64,000 bases of DNA. Source: Staphylococcus equorum. Lineage in GTDB: Bacteria; Bacillota; Bacilli; Staphylococcales; Staphylococcaceae. The notes beneath the pieces were generated by a model, which did no database searches, had not been told where the DNA came from, and saw nothing but the letters and a program-made list of their open reading frames with translations. Shown piece by piece: positions 10,408 through 19,607 of this stretch (positions are counted from its first letter, which is position 1; each line of letters starts with the position of its first letter). The DNA lies in NCBI RefSeq assembly GCF_001747895.1, contig NZ_LNNB01000020.1, positions 1 to 64,000 of the forward strand, written 5' to 3'. The translations under genes were made by a program, and so were the position numbers.

Positions 10408-12213
10408 ATGTGTGGAATTGTTGGATATATTGGGCATGATAATGCCAAAGAATTGTTATTAAAAGGTTTAGAAAAATTAGAATACAGAGGTTATGACTCT
10501 GCCGGTGTTGCAGTAGTGAATGACAAAGGTAATTCAGTATTTAAATCTAAAGGACGTATTGCTGAGCTTAGAAAAGTTGCAGATAGTGATGATACAGACG
10601 GTAATGTAGGTATCGGACATACACGTTGGGCGACACATGGTGTGCCGAATCATGAAAACTCACATCCGCATCAATCAACATCAGAACGATTTACACTTGT
10701 GCATAACGGTGTAATTGAAAATTATGAAGAACTTAAAAACGCATACTTAAAAGATGTTTCGTTTATCTCAGAAACAGATACAGAAGTGATTGTGCAATTA
10801 GTAGAATATTTCTCAAATACAGGACTTGCTACTGAAGCTGCATTTACAAAAGTAGTTTCTTTATTAGAAGGTTCTTATGCACTTGGCTTAATCGATAGTG
10901 AAGATAAAGATAAAATTTATGTAGCTAAAAACAAATCACCATTATTAATTGGCGTAGGCGATGACTTCAATGTGATTGCATCTGATGCAATGGCTATGTT
11001 ACAAGTTACGAACCAATATAAAGAAATTCACGATCATGAAATTGTAATCGTTAAACGTGATGAAGTTATTATTAAAAATCAAGATGGCACTGTTCAAGAA
11101 AGAGAAGCTTATACAGCACAAATTGATGCAGCTGATACTGAAAAAGGTGTTTATGACCACTACATGCTAAAAGAAATTCATGAACAACCAGCAGTAATGC
11201 GTCGTATTATTCAAGAATACCAAGATGAAGAAGGTAACTTGAAAATGGATGAAGACATCATCAAAGATGTTGCAGCAGCGGATCGTATTTATATTATTGC
11301 TGCAGGTACAAGTTATCATGCAGGTTTAGTAGGTAAAGAATTTATTGAAAAATGGGCTGGCGTTCCTACTGAAGTTCATGTTTCTTCAGAATTTGTGTAT
11401 AACACGCCGTTACTTTCTGAAAAACCATTATTTATTTATATTTCACAATCGGGTGAAACAGCAGACAGTCGTGCGGTATTAGTTGAAATGAACAGATTAG
11501 GTCACAAATCGTTAACAGTTACGAATGTTGCAGGATCAACGTTATCACGTGAATCTAACCATACATTACTATTACATGCAGGTCCGGAAATAGCTGTTGC
11601 TTCAACAAAAGCATACACAGCGCAAATTGCAGTACTTTCTATTTTTGCAAAAATCGTAGCAAGAGAACGTGGTAAAGAAGTAGATGTAAGTTTATTACGT
11701 GAATTAGCTAAAGTAACAACTGCAATCGAAGCGATTGTAGATGACGCAGATGTTATGGAACAAATTGCAACAGATTTCTTAAGAACTACGCGTAATGCAT
11801 TCTTTATCGGTCGTACAGTAGACTATAATGTGAGTCTAGAAGGTGCTTTAAAACTTAAAGAAATTTCATATATCCAAGCAGAAGGATTTGCTGGTGGAGA
11901 ATTAAAACATGGTACGATTGCGTTAATTGAAGAAGGCACACCTGTGATTGCATTAGCAACACAAGAAAAAGTTAACTTATCTATTCGCGGTAATGTGAAA
12001 GAAGTTGCAGCACGTGGCGCAAACCCATGTATTATTTCAATGGATGGTTTAAACAAAGACGGCGATACTTACGTTATTCCAAAAGTATATGAACTGTTAA
12101 CACCATTAGTTTCTGTAGTAACAATGCAACTCATTTCTTATTACGCATCATTACACAGAGATTTAGACGTAGACAAACCACGTAACTTAGCAAAATCAGT
12201 TACAGTAGAATAA
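10408..12213 (+). CDS. glmS: glutamine--fructose-6-phosphate aminotransferase (isomerising)
   Basis: GlmS makes glucosamine-6-phosphate from fructose-6-phosphate and glutamine, the committed step of amino-sugar synthesis. The 601-residue protein has the N-terminal glutaminase domain with nucleophile Cys2 (MCGIVGYIG) and two C-terminal SIS domains containing GTSYHAG and SQSGETADS. The last residues, LAKSVTVE, match the family C-terminus. The start is behind TTGGAGG. It is monocistronic between the ribozyme leader and a terminator and feeds GlmM, encoded 6 kb away. Confidence 0.98.
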   Translation: MCGIVGYIGHDNAKELLLKGLEKLEYRGYDSAGVAVVNDKGNSVFKSKGRIAELRKVADSDDTDGNVGIGHTRWATHGVPNHENSHPHQSTSERFTLVHNGVIENYEELKNAYLKDVSFISETDTEVIVQLVEYFSNTGLATEAAFTKVVSLLEGSYALGLIDSEDKDKIYVAKNKSPLLIGVGDDFNVIASDAMAMLQVTNQYKEIHDHEIVIVKRDEVIIKNQDGTVQEREAYTAQIDAADTEKGVYDHYMLKEIHEQPAVMRRIIQEYQDEEGNLKMDEDIIKDVAAADRIYIIAAGTSYHAGLVGKEFIEKWAGVPTEVHVSSEFVYNTPLLSEKPLFIYISQSGETADSRAVLVEMNRLGHKSLTVTNVAGSTLSRESNHTLLLHAGPEIAVASTKAYTAQIAVLSIFAKIVARERGKEVDVSLLRELAKVTTAIEAIVDDADVMEQIATDFLRTTRNAFFIGRTVDYNVSLEGALKLKEISYIQAEGFAGGELKHGTIALIEEGTPVIALATQEKVNLSIRGNVKEVAARGANPCIISMDGLNKDGDTYVIPKVYELLTPLVSVVTMQLISYYASLHRDLDVDKPRNLAKSVTVE

Positions 12214-12248
12214 ATAAAAATCAAATTATAAATCTTTGTTTATATAAC

Positions 12249-12284
12249 AAAAAGGCTGAATCTATTAGTGATTCAGCCTTTTTA
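12249..12284 (+). terminator. terminator after glmS
   Basis: AAAGGCTGAATC pairs with GATTCAGCCTTT around a 7-nt loop, followed by TTTATT. Confidence 0.9.
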
Positions 12285-12514
12285 TTATGTAGTAAATTTA
12301 GTGAAATATATTGATCTTTTTCAAAAGAATTAGGCATAAAATAATTATAAACAATTGTAGCATAACTAAAACAAAAGTAATGTTATTCCTGTATAATAGG
12401 AAATAAATAATATCATACAAAAATACATAAAAAGTTGTAAGTACTACAATGTTCGAGATTATAATTTTGAGGGTTTTGAATGATTAACAAGTAACATAAT
12501 AGGAGCGAACTAAA

Positions 12515-13465
12515 ATGAAAAAAATAAAATATTTAGTCTTACTTTTAATGTCTGTTTTTATTGTTGGTTGTGCCAATGGAGAAAATACATCTTCTGCCGA
12601 TAAAGAGACAGATGCTAAGGTAGTCACAGATTTAAAAAGTGAAAAAGAAGAAACAACTACCAAGGTAAAGAATGAAAACAAATCAGAAGAACCTCAAGTA
12701 GAAGGTGAAACGACAACTGAAGCTAGTGATGATACGTTTCCAGGCTACAAAAAAATTGAAGTCGATGGTGGTGATTTGTCTGGGAATCGTGACGCGAATG
12801 TCGTTGTAGATATCGGTTATGGCGATCGAAAATATTGGGCGTTCACTAACGAACACGGGCAATTGACACGAGTTATCGCAGATGAAATTAAAATACAAGA
12901 TGATGAGACAGAGGATGTGTTATCCTCTGGTAGATATTATGCTGATGAGGCGAAGGTACCTGGTGTTGAAAGTGATGACTTAGACGAAGGACACATTATT
13001 GCTGACTCACTTGGTGGCGTGTCGAATGCTTATAATATTACTCCACAAGATAGTACGCTAAACCGACATGGTGATCAAGCTTATCTCGAAAAGACTATCC
13101 GAGAAGCGGGTGGAGCTACTAATTTTGAAGCTAATATTACTTATCCCGATACCGAAACCCAAATCCCTTCTAGCTATCAATTTACTTATACTATAAATGG
13201 AAACGAAGTAACAGATTCATTTGATAATGTGAACCCTGATGAATTAAATGAGTCACTTGGGTTAACTGGTAATAAGGAACCTGAGTCCGAGCCAGCAACT
13301 TCAACGGGGGATGAAGGAGCAGTTGCGGACGTTGATTCTGATGGTAATGGACAAGTGACAATTGCAGAGGCAGAAGCTGCAGGGTTCAGTATGCCAATAA
13401 ATAGTGATCATTGGTTGTATGCACATATGGACGATCGAGATAATGATGGGGTCGTAGGTGAATAG
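12515..13465 (+). CDS. lipoprotein DNA/RNA non-specific endonuclease with calcium-binding tail
   Basis: The 316-residue protein begins with a lipoprotein signal ending in the lipobox IVGC (Cys19), so it is probably anchored outside the membrane. A charged Thr/Glu-rich linker (20-75) leads to a beta-beta-alpha-metal nuclease domain (about 77-205). The catalytic region reads DEGHIIADSLGG (His160) and NITPQDSTLNRHGD, with Glu192 downstream. This DEGH replaces the classic DRGH and resembles the Endonuclease_NS_2 group. The C-terminus holds a canonical EF-hand loop (274-285, DSDGNGQVTIAE) and an excalibur-like DRDNDGVVGE end without the usual Cys. It stands alone, with its own terminator. Extracellular DNA degradation is the likely role (inference). 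Confidence 0.8.
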   Translation: MKKIKYLVLLLMSVFIVGCANGENTSSADKETDAKVVTDLKSEKEETTTKVKNENKSEEPQVEGETTTEASDDTFPGYKKIEVDGGDLSGNRDANVVVDIGYGDRKYWAFTNEHGQLTRVIADEIKIQDDETEDVLSSGRYYADEAKVPGVESDDLDEGHIIADSLGGVSNAYNITPQDSTLNRHGDQAYLEKTIREAGGATNFEANITYPDTETQIPSSYQFTYTINGNEVTDSFDNVNPDELNESLGLTGNKEPESEPATSTGDEGAVADVDSDGNGQVTIAEAEAAGFSMPINSDHWLYAHMDDRDNDGVVGE

Positions 13466-13575
13466 TATTTCATTGTTTTAGTGAAATACTAAATAAATGA
13501 TATAAGTTTAATTCTATACTGATATTATAGTGACGATTAAAGAAAAGTTTGTTGCTGTATATGCATTACTTTCAT

Positions 13576-13613
13576 AAAAGGCTGGTTGCTTTTGCAAACC
13601 CGCCTTTTATTTT
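13576..13613 (+). terminator. terminator after the nuclease gene
   Basis: AAAAGGC pairs with GCCTTTT, with an inner GGTTGC / GCAAACC stem, followed by a T-rich run. Confidence 0.8.
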
Positions 13614-13722
13614 TGATTTTGAAAGGTATATAGTATTCATATTATTTTCAAATTATAAGTCGTTCTATTATGCTAAGATTACTATAAAATTTATTAAGAG
13701 AGACTAAGCGAGGTTGTTTAAT

Positions 13723-14082
13723 ATGACGAAATCGAAAATATATACGATGGCTTTCGGCTCTGTATATCCGCATCTGATTAAAAAAGTTGAAAAGAAAGCA
13801 AGAACTAAAGCTGAAGCAGATGAAGTTATTCGTTGGATGACAGGATATACGCAAGCACAAATAGATAAACTTGTTGTTGATGGTACGGATTATGAAACAT
13901 TTATTTTACAAGCACCAGAGTTAAATCCTAATAGAACTAAAATTACAGGTGTCATATGTGGTACTAGAATTGAAAATATGGAGCCGTCAGTTATGAAAGA
14001 AATTAGATACTTAGATAAAATGATTGATGAACTTGCTAAAGGCAAAACTATTGAAAAAATATCTAGAGTCTCTCAATCATAA
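13723..14082 (+). CDS. DUF2200 family protein
   Basis: A 119-residue soluble protein opening MTKSKIYTMAFGSVYPHLI and containing the DUF2200 hallmark block EVIRWMTGY and ICGTRIENM. The family is small, widely scattered in bacteria and has no assigned function. The start is the ATG at 13723, 9 bases after GCGAGG; an in-frame TTG three codons earlier is less likely. It is followed 58 bp later by an ABC ATPase on the same strand, possibly co-transcribed since no terminator separates them. Confidence 0.8.
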   Translation: MTKSKIYTMAFGSVYPHLIKKVEKKARTKAEADEVIRWMTGYTQAQIDKLVVDGTDYETFILQAPELNPNRTKITGVICGTRIENMEPSVMKEIRYLDKMIDELAKGKTIEKISRVSQS

Positions 14083-14140
14083 AGTGATTTAAATAAGTGT
14101 TTTAAAAATCAGTTGAAGTAATTAGAATAGGGGTGATTTC

Positions 14141-14923
14141 ATGCTTGTTGACTTGAAAAACGTTGCAAGAAGAAAACAAGGGAAAGAAATAATTGAAAAT
14201 GTGAGTTGGCAAATAAACGAAGGTGAAAAATGGATGTTATACGGTTTAAATGGCGCAGGTAAAACAACATTACTAAACATCTTAAATGCTTATGAACCAC
14301 ATACATCAGGGACGCTATCATTGTTTGGTATGCAACCAGGGAACAAAGGTTATTCTGCAGATAATGTACGTGATCAAATAGGGTTTGTTTCAAGCAGTTT
14401 AATGAATCGATTTCAAGATGGTGAAATTGTATTAGATGTAGTCATCAGCGGTATTTTTAAATCAATAGGCGTTTATAAAGAAGTGAAACCGACTCATATT
14501 GAAATGGCTAAGCGATATTTAGAGCAAATGGGCATGCGTCAATTTGAAAATCAATATTATGGTTATTTATCAACGGGTGAAAGACAAAAAGTATTGATTG
14601 CTAGAGCATTAATGGGTGATCCTAAATTACTGATTTTAGATGAACCTGCTTCAGGATTAGACTTTATAGCACGCGAAGATTTGCTCAGTGCACTTGATAA
14701 ATTATATAAACAAAATCCAAAACTTGCGGTGATTTATGTTACACATTTTGTTGAAGAAATCACACAAGATATTCAACGCGGTTTTTTATTAAAGGATGGT
14801 ACATGTTATAAGCAAGGAGAACTACAGTCTGTATTAAATAGTGACACTTTAAGTGATTTTTTCAATAGAGATGTGAGTGTGGTGTATCAAAATCACCGCT
14901 ACTCACTATTTTTAAAACGATAA
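14141..14923 (+). CDS. ABC transporter ATP-binding protein, no adjacent permease
   Basis: A 260-residue single-domain ABC ATPase with Walker A GLNGAGKTT (35-43), signature LSTGERQKV (near 145-153), Walker B LLILDEPASGLD and the switch His in VIYVTHFVEE. It resembles the YlmA-type cytosolic ATPases of Firmicutes. No permease or binding protein lies nearby, so it either pairs with a distant membrane subunit or acts without transport. The start is behind AGGGGTG. The substrate cannot be told from sequence. Confidence 0.85.
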   Translation: MLVDLKNVARRKQGKEIIENVSWQINEGEKWMLYGLNGAGKTTLLNILNAYEPHTSGTLSLFGMQPGNKGYSADNVRDQIGFVSSSLMNRFQDGEIVLDVVISGIFKSIGVYKEVKPTHIEMAKRYLEQMGMRQFENQYYGYLSTGERQKVLIARALMGDPKLLILDEPASGLDFIAREDLLSALDKLYKQNPKLAVIYVTHFVEEITQDIQRGFLLKDGTCYKQGELQSVLNSDTLSDFFNRDVSVVYQNHRYSLFLKR

Positions 14924-14990
14924 CGCGTTGCGGAAAAGGAAATATAATGCCATAATTTAATACGATAACATGTGATGGAGGATTATTTTA

Positions 14991-15845
14991 ATGGATAATG
15001 TGAGAGCAATATTTTTAGATATGGATGGTACGATTTTACATAAAGATAACCGAGTAGATACGGAAACAACTGAAGTGATTCAACAATTACGAAACCTTGG
15101 TTATAAAGTGTTCTTAGCAACTGGTAGAGCACATGACGAAATTCATTATTTGGTGCCCGAAACTTTTGAAGTAGATGGCATTATAAGTTCGAATGGAACG
15201 TTAGGTGTAGTGGAAAAAGAGACTATTTTTAAACATAGTCTTTCATATAATACAGTAAGTGAAGTTATTAAACGTGCAAAACAAGAAGCAATATATTATG
15301 AAATTTTCCCATTTGGTAGTGACCGTGTCGTGCTTAAAGAAGACGAAGCATGGGCGAAGGCATTATTTGAACCAGCAACACCACCAGGCAAAGTAGGAGA
15401 AAGTGAATGGACTTCTAGAAGAGAGTCTCTAAAAGGCAAAGTAGATTGGGAAGATGCTATTCCTGATACGTCATTTTCAAAAATTTATTTATTCTCACCT
15501 GATTATGAGAAAATTACTAATTTCCGTAACCAATTAATCGAGGATAAAACAGCATTACAAATCAGTGTATCAAATTCATCACGCTTTAATGCAGAGACTA
15601 TGGCATTTAATACAGACAAAGGTACAGGCATTAAAGAAATGATCGAACACTTTGGTATTAATCAGGAAGAAACTTTAGTTATTGGTGATAGTGATAATGA
15701 TAGAGCGATGTTTGAATTTGGACATTATACTGTTGCTATGAGAAATGCGAGACCTGAAATTCAGGCTTTAGCAAAAGATGTAACATCTTTAACAAATGAA
15801 GAAAATGGTGCGGCAGCATATTTAAAAGAACATTTCATAAAATAA
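14991..15845 (+). CDS. Cof-type HAD family hydrolase
   Basis: A 284-residue cytosolic HAD-IIB phosphatase. Motif I is DMDGTIL with nucleophile Asp near residue 10, motif II ATGRAH, and motifs III/IV are the Lys of DKGTGIKEM and GDSDNDRAMFEF. The type 2b cap lies between them. Enzymes of this class dephosphorylate small sugar phosphates or nucleotides; the substrate here is unknown. It starts with ATG behind GATGGAGG, 67 bp after the ABC ATPase gene, and has its own terminator. Confidence 0.88.
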   Translation: MDNVRAIFLDMDGTILHKDNRVDTETTEVIQQLRNLGYKVFLATGRAHDEIHYLVPETFEVDGIISSNGTLGVVEKETIFKHSLSYNTVSEVIKRAKQEAIYYEIFPFGSDRVVLKEDEAWAKALFEPATPPGKVGESEWTSRRESLKGKVDWEDAIPDTSFSKIYLFSPDYEKITNFRNQLIEDKTALQISVSNSSRFNAETMAFNTDKGTGIKEMIEHFGINQEETLVIGDSDNDRAMFEFGHYTVAMRNARPEIQALAKDVTSLTNEENGAAAYLKEHFIK

Positions 15846-15852
15846 TTAACAT

Positions 15853-15896
15853 AAAACTGATAGGTTTTCCTGAAAAAGGTTATCTATCAGTTTTTT
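15853..15896 (+). terminator. terminator after the HAD hydrolase gene
   Basis: AAAACTGATAG pairs with CTATCAGTTTT, followed by a T run. Confidence 0.85.
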
Positions 15897-16000
15897 AATA
15901 TGTTCAAGAACTTTATAATAAATGATATAGATAGAGCGTACATAATAGGGGTTTAAAACTCTGCGGATAAATAAGCGGTATGAATGTATCGAAATATAAA

Positions 16001-16040
16001 AATTGCCAATGTAGACATTTAAAATGCTACATTGGCAATT
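16001..16040 (-). terminator. terminator of the membrane protein gene
   Basis: AATTGCCAATGTAG pairs with CTACATTGGCAATT. On the minus strand the hairpin is followed by TTTTTATATTT, which fits termination of the gene at 16058-17197. Confidence 0.82.
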
Positions 16041-16057
16041 CGTGTTTGTGAAATATA

Positions 16058-17197
16058 TTATTTATCTGTTTTGTTAATTTGATCTTTTAAATCTGAAGTT
16101 TTATCTTTTGTAGTATCTTGAATATTATTACTTTTATCGTTTAAGTTATCTTTTGCATTTTCTTGGATATTATCTCTTTTATCACTTAGATTAGACTTCG
16201 TTTTTTCAGTAGTATTATTTACACTGTTTTCTATTTTTGAATCGTTGTTTGATTGTTTTTTAGAGTTCTTTTTATCTTTTTTAATTTCAGCTTTATCTAT
16301 ACCTTCACCATTGCGGTTATAATATTGAATAATCGCTAAAATATTCATATAGTAAACGGCTAATCTTACGATAATTACGATAATAGATACAATGTAAATT
16401 AAAATCATTGCGATAGTTTGTGAAATACCACCTGTTGAAATTGAAATTAATTGACTCACAGGGTTAGCAAGGATAATTACGATTAAGTTTAATAGTAATA
16501 TACCAAGGTAGAATTTAAACCATGTTTTCTTACCATTTTTAACGCCCTTGAATCCACGTTTAACAGCTGCCCAAGCACCAACACTAGGATCTTTAACAAA
16601 TGCTACAGTAAAGTTAATAATTACAATAGCAAAGAACCAGTAAATAAATGATTGAATAAAGACAGTGATTGTTGCTGCAATAATTTGGAATGTTAGTGAA
16701 AGACCAAGTGCATGATCAGAACTACTTAATGGACCTTGTAGTGCTTGGAATAATTGCATAATTCCTAAATTAAGCACTTGAGATATGAGTAAATTGAGCG
16801 CGAATAAAATTAGAATAAATAATAAAGTGAATAAAGCTAATTTTAAACTTTTAAGATATTTACCTTTTTTAAAGACAGAGAATAAATCTTTTAATTTAAC
16901 CTTGTCTTTATTTAATGCTTTGTCTATAGTGTATATAGTTCCAGCTATTAAAGGGTAACCAATGAATACAAAAATCAACAGTGGAATCAGAATTGTTAGT
17001 ATCAACATAAATATTGAACCACCAATTGGTTGTTGCATTGCCATCGACATTGCGAATTTATAAATTGCGGGTTGAACGGGTATAAACGATAAAATTGTTA
17101 AAGCAAATAATATGATAAAACTTACAATTGAAAACAGTATTGTTTTAGCATTTTGGGGTTTTACATTTTGCAAAGCTAGTTTATGATATTTAAACAA
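16058..17197 (-). CDS. multi-pass membrane protein with charged repeat tail
   Basis: I do not recognise a characterised family. The 379-residue protein has about six strongly hydrophobic segments between residues 20 and 305, then a Lys/Asn/Asp-rich cytosolic-looking tail (about 305-379). The tail contains two near copies of a 15-residue unit (NLSDKRDNIQENAKD and NLNDKSNNIQDTTKD) and a third partial one ending KTSDLKDQINKTDK, which could form an amphipathic coil. The start is a TTG behind AAAGGAG (10-base spacing). It is a single gene with its own terminator. A general envelope role is all that can be inferred. Confidence 0.72.
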   Translation of the reverse strand: MFKYHKLALQNVKPQNAKTILFSIVSFIILFALTILSFIPVQPAIYKFAMSMAMQQPIGGSIFMLILTILIPLLIFVFIGYPLIAGTIYTIDKALNKDKVKLKDLFSVFKKGKYLKSLKLALFTLLFILILFALNLLISQVLNLGIMQLFQALQGPLSSSDHALGLSLTFQIIAATITVFIQSFIYWFFAIVIINFTVAFVKDPSVGAWAAVKRGFKGVKNGKKTWFKFYLGILLLNLIVIILANPVSQLISISTGGISQTIAMILIYIVSIIVIIVRLAVYYMNILAIIQYYNRNGEGIDKAEIKKDKKNSKKQSNNDSKIENSVNNTTEKTKSNLSDKRDNIQENAKDNLNDKSNNIQDTTKDKTSDLKDQINKTDK

Positions 17198-17328
17198 ATT
17201 TTAAGCACTCCTTTTTAGTGATAACAATACGATATCAAAAAAATGAAGATTTTAAAATTAATAGGTAACAAATTGGCTATAAAATGTTAGAATATCCTAA
17301 TGAGAAAAAGTTGAAAGGAGATATCATC

Positions 17329-18060
17329 ATGAAATTTGCAATTATTACTGATGTACATGGAAATTTTGATGCATTAGAAACCGTTTTGGATGATATTGAT
17401 AGAAGAGAAGGAATCAATAAAATATTTAATCTAGGCGATAATATCGGAGTTGGGCATGAAACAAATAAAGTGCTTGATGAAATTTTCGATAGAGATGATA
17501 TGGAAGTCATTGCAGGTAATCATGATGAAGCGGTTATGTCGATCGTAAATGATACTCCTTATCCAGAAGACTTAAAGGATAAATTCTATGAGCATCATCA
17601 ATGGATTGAAAGTCATTTAGATGAAGACTATTATGAGAAATTGGATGAATTACCACGCGTAATTGAGAAGACTTTTAATAATAAAAAAGTGTTGTTTATT
17701 CATTACGAAATCGCCAATGAGAAATTAAATACACCTATTGATGGGCAACCTTATAGTCCAATTGTTGAGCCGAGTGAAGAAAACGTTAAAGCATTATTTG
17801 AAGACAAGGATGCTGATTTAATTGTTTTTGGACATAATCATACAGTACATTTTTATGACGACAAATCTACTGTGTACTTTAACCCTGGTTCTGTAGGACT
17901 TAATAATGGCCCTTATGCAGTTTATGGTATTATAACGATTGATGAAAATGAATGCTCATGTGAACGTGTTAAAGTTCCATATGATAATGAAGAATTTATA
18001 AGAGGATTTAGTGAAAAGCAAGTACCAGCAAAAGATTTAATTTTTGATAAGTTCATTTAA
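17329..18060 (+). CDS. calcineurin-like metallophosphoesterase
   Basis: A 243-residue cytosolic protein with the full metallophosphoesterase motif series: TDVHGNFDAL at the N-terminus, LGDNIGVG, GNHDEAV, then FGHNHTVHF near the end. These supply the Asp, His and Asn ligands of the di-metal centre. The family cleaves phosphomonoesters or diesters; substrate unknown. The start is the ATG at 17329, 8 bases behind AAAGGAG; upstream in-frame codons lack a ribosome site. It is convergent with czrB, sharing a bidirectional terminator. Confidence 0.88.
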   Translation: MKFAIITDVHGNFDALETVLDDIDRREGINKIFNLGDNIGVGHETNKVLDEIFDRDDMEVIAGNHDEAVMSIVNDTPYPEDLKDKFYEHHQWIESHLDEDYYEKLDELPRVIEKTFNNKKVLFIHYEIANEKLNTPIDGQPYSPIVEPSEENVKALFEDKDADLIVFGHNHTVHFYDDKSTVYFNPGSVGLNNGPYAVYGIITIDENECSCERVKVPYDNEEFIRGFSEKQVPAKDLIFDKFI

Positions 18061-18100
18061 ATTATCAACGGTCTATTAAAAAATATAAGGTTTCATAAAT

Positions 18101-18143
18101 AAAAAAGTGATTTTCCAATCGTATTTGGAAAATCACTTTTTTT
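18101..18143. terminator. bidirectional terminator between the phosphoesterase gene and czrB
   Basis: AAAAAAGTGATTTTCCAA pairs with TTGGAAAATCACTTTTTT. A and T runs flank it, so it can serve both converging genes. Confidence 0.93.
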
Positions 18144-18165
18144 AAATATTATTTAATATGAAAAT

Positions 18166-19137
18166 TTAATGTGAGTGTGAATGATCAGTTGTTTGTTTTG
18201 AATAAATTGCAGAACATAAAATATTATTATCATGCAGATGATCAGTTGTTTCTAGTTGTATGGTCATATGTTGAATATTTAAGTGTTCTAATTTATGTTC
18301 TAATCTGTTTAAGAGCACTTCGCCTTCTTCAATAGTCATCGTATTTGGCACTACAGCATGACAACTTAAAGCATTCATTTCGTTTGAAATTGTCCAAATA
18401 TGACAATCGTGGATATTTTTAATTTGTTCTTCTTCCGTAATCATAGAAAAGACTTGATTCAGATTAACATCACTTGGCGTACCTTCCATCAAGATATTGA
18501 GAGAAGACTTTGTGATGCCCCAGCTACTTCTAATAATCAGTACAGATACAATGATACTTGCAATAGGATCTGCGATTGTTAGGTTGAAACTCCATATAAG
18601 TACAGCAGCTATAATTGCACCAACTGACCCTAATAAATCTCCGAGTACATGGAGAAATGCGCCACGCATATTAATATTATGCGATGTGTCTCCGCCCTTA
18701 AACATTAAATAAGCGACTATTAGATTCACTATTAGTCCAGTAACACTAATTATAAACATTTCTGTGGATTGAACTTCTTGTGGGTTAAAGAAACGACCAA
18801 TAGCTTCAACAATAATAATAATTCCTATAACGAATAATGTGACTCCATTAAATAACGCAGCCAATATTTCAAATCTTTTATAACCAAATGTTTTATGACG
18901 ATTAGCGTGTCTTTCAGCATAAATAAATGCAAGAAGCGCTACACCTAAAGAAATCGTATCACTAAACATGTGTAGACCATCGGAGAGTAATGCCAAACTA
19001 TTAGAAACAAAGCCGCCAATAATCTCAACAATCATAAAGATTCCAATAATTAGAAAACTAATAAGTAATATTTTTTTGTTATTTGTGTGTACATGACCAT
19101 GTGCATGATTGTGTCCATGGTGTTCAGATTCAGACAT
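18166..19137 (-). CDS. czrB: zinc/cobalt cation diffusion facilitator CzrB
   Basis: CzrB exports Zn2+ (and Co2+) by proton antiport. The 323-residue protein has a His-rich N-terminus (HHGHNHAHGHVH), six membrane segments with the metal-site HxxxD pairs HMFSD in TM2 and HVLGD in TM5, a cytosolic C-terminal domain (from about 210) and a His-rich end (HSHSH). The start is the ATG at 19137, 8 bases after AGGTGG; the GTG four codons upstream is less likely. It follows czrA by about 20 bp in one transcript under zinc control. Confidence 0.94.
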   Translation of the reverse strand: MSESEHHGHNHAHGHVHTNNKKILLISFLIIGIFMIVEIIGGFVSNSLALLSDGLHMFSDTISLGVALLAFIYAERHANRHKTFGYKRFEILAALFNGVTLFVIGIIIIVEAIGRFFNPQEVQSTEMFIISVTGLIVNLIVAYLMFKGGDTSHNINMRGAFLHVLGDLLGSVGAIIAAVLIWSFNLTIADPIASIIVSVLIIRSSWGITKSSLNILMEGTPSDVNLNQVFSMITEEEQIKNIHDCHIWTISNEMNALSCHAVVPNTMTIEEGEVLLNRLEHKLEHLNIQHMTIQLETTDHLHDNNILCSAIYSKQTTDHSHSH

Positions 19138-19158
19138 GTCAAACGCCACCTTTCCTTA

Positions 19159-19455
19159 CTATTGATGTGTTGCGTGATGTATCGCTTGTTTTAATAGGGT
19201 AGTAACATGCGTATCATCTATGGCGTATATCATAGATTGACCATCACGATTTGCTTTCACTAAATGCGCTTGCTTCAGTACACGCAATTGATGAGAAACA
19301 TTAGATTGGCTCATTTCTAATTTGTGAGCAATATGACCGACACTATTTTCGCCATGCGATAATAAGTGCATAATACGTAAACGATTGCCTTCACTTAATG
19401 CTTTGAAAATTTCAGTCACGTTATCAATTGTTTGAGAATCTAAGGATTCATTCAT
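19159..19455 (-). CDS. czrA: zinc-responsive ArsR/SmtB repressor CzrA
   Basis: CzrA represses czrAB until Zn2+ or Co2+ binds. The 98-residue protein has a winged-helix domain with recognition helix MSQSNVSHQLRVL. The alpha-5 metal ligands fit the S. aureus pattern exactly: Asp81-x-His83 and His94-x-x-His97. The start is the ATG at 19455 with GGAGG nine bases before it. The gene is preceded by a 60-bp palindrome containing the operator and is first in the operon with czrB. Confidence 0.95.
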   Translation of the reverse strand: MNESLDSQTIDNVTEIFKALSEGNRLRIMHLLSHGENSVGHIAHKLEMSQSNVSHQLRVLKQAHLVKANRDGQSMIYAIDDTHVTTLLKQAIHHATHQ

Positions 19456-19459
19456 TATG

Positions 19460-19519
19460 TAACGCCTCCTTATATTAATATATGAACATTTATTCATATA
19501 TTAATATAAGGAGGCGTTA
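19460..19519. promoter_or_regulatory. czr operator inside a 60-bp palindrome
   Basis: Two perfect 27-bp arms (19460-19486 and 19493-19519) flank a CATTTA centre. The core TATGAACATTTATTCATA matches the TGAA-N6-TTCA operator of CzrA-type repressors. The arms extend through TATTAATATA into AAGGAGGCGTT, which is the czrA ribosome binding site on the minus strand, so a mirror copy of that site points into the + strand. Confidence 0.85.
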
Positions 19520-19607
19520 TTGTCAAAGTATAAATCGCTTTAGTTTTAAAATCCTACAGAAGTGGTAAACTTTTAAGTAGTAACTACCTTTAAGGAGGCA
19601 ATAATTT

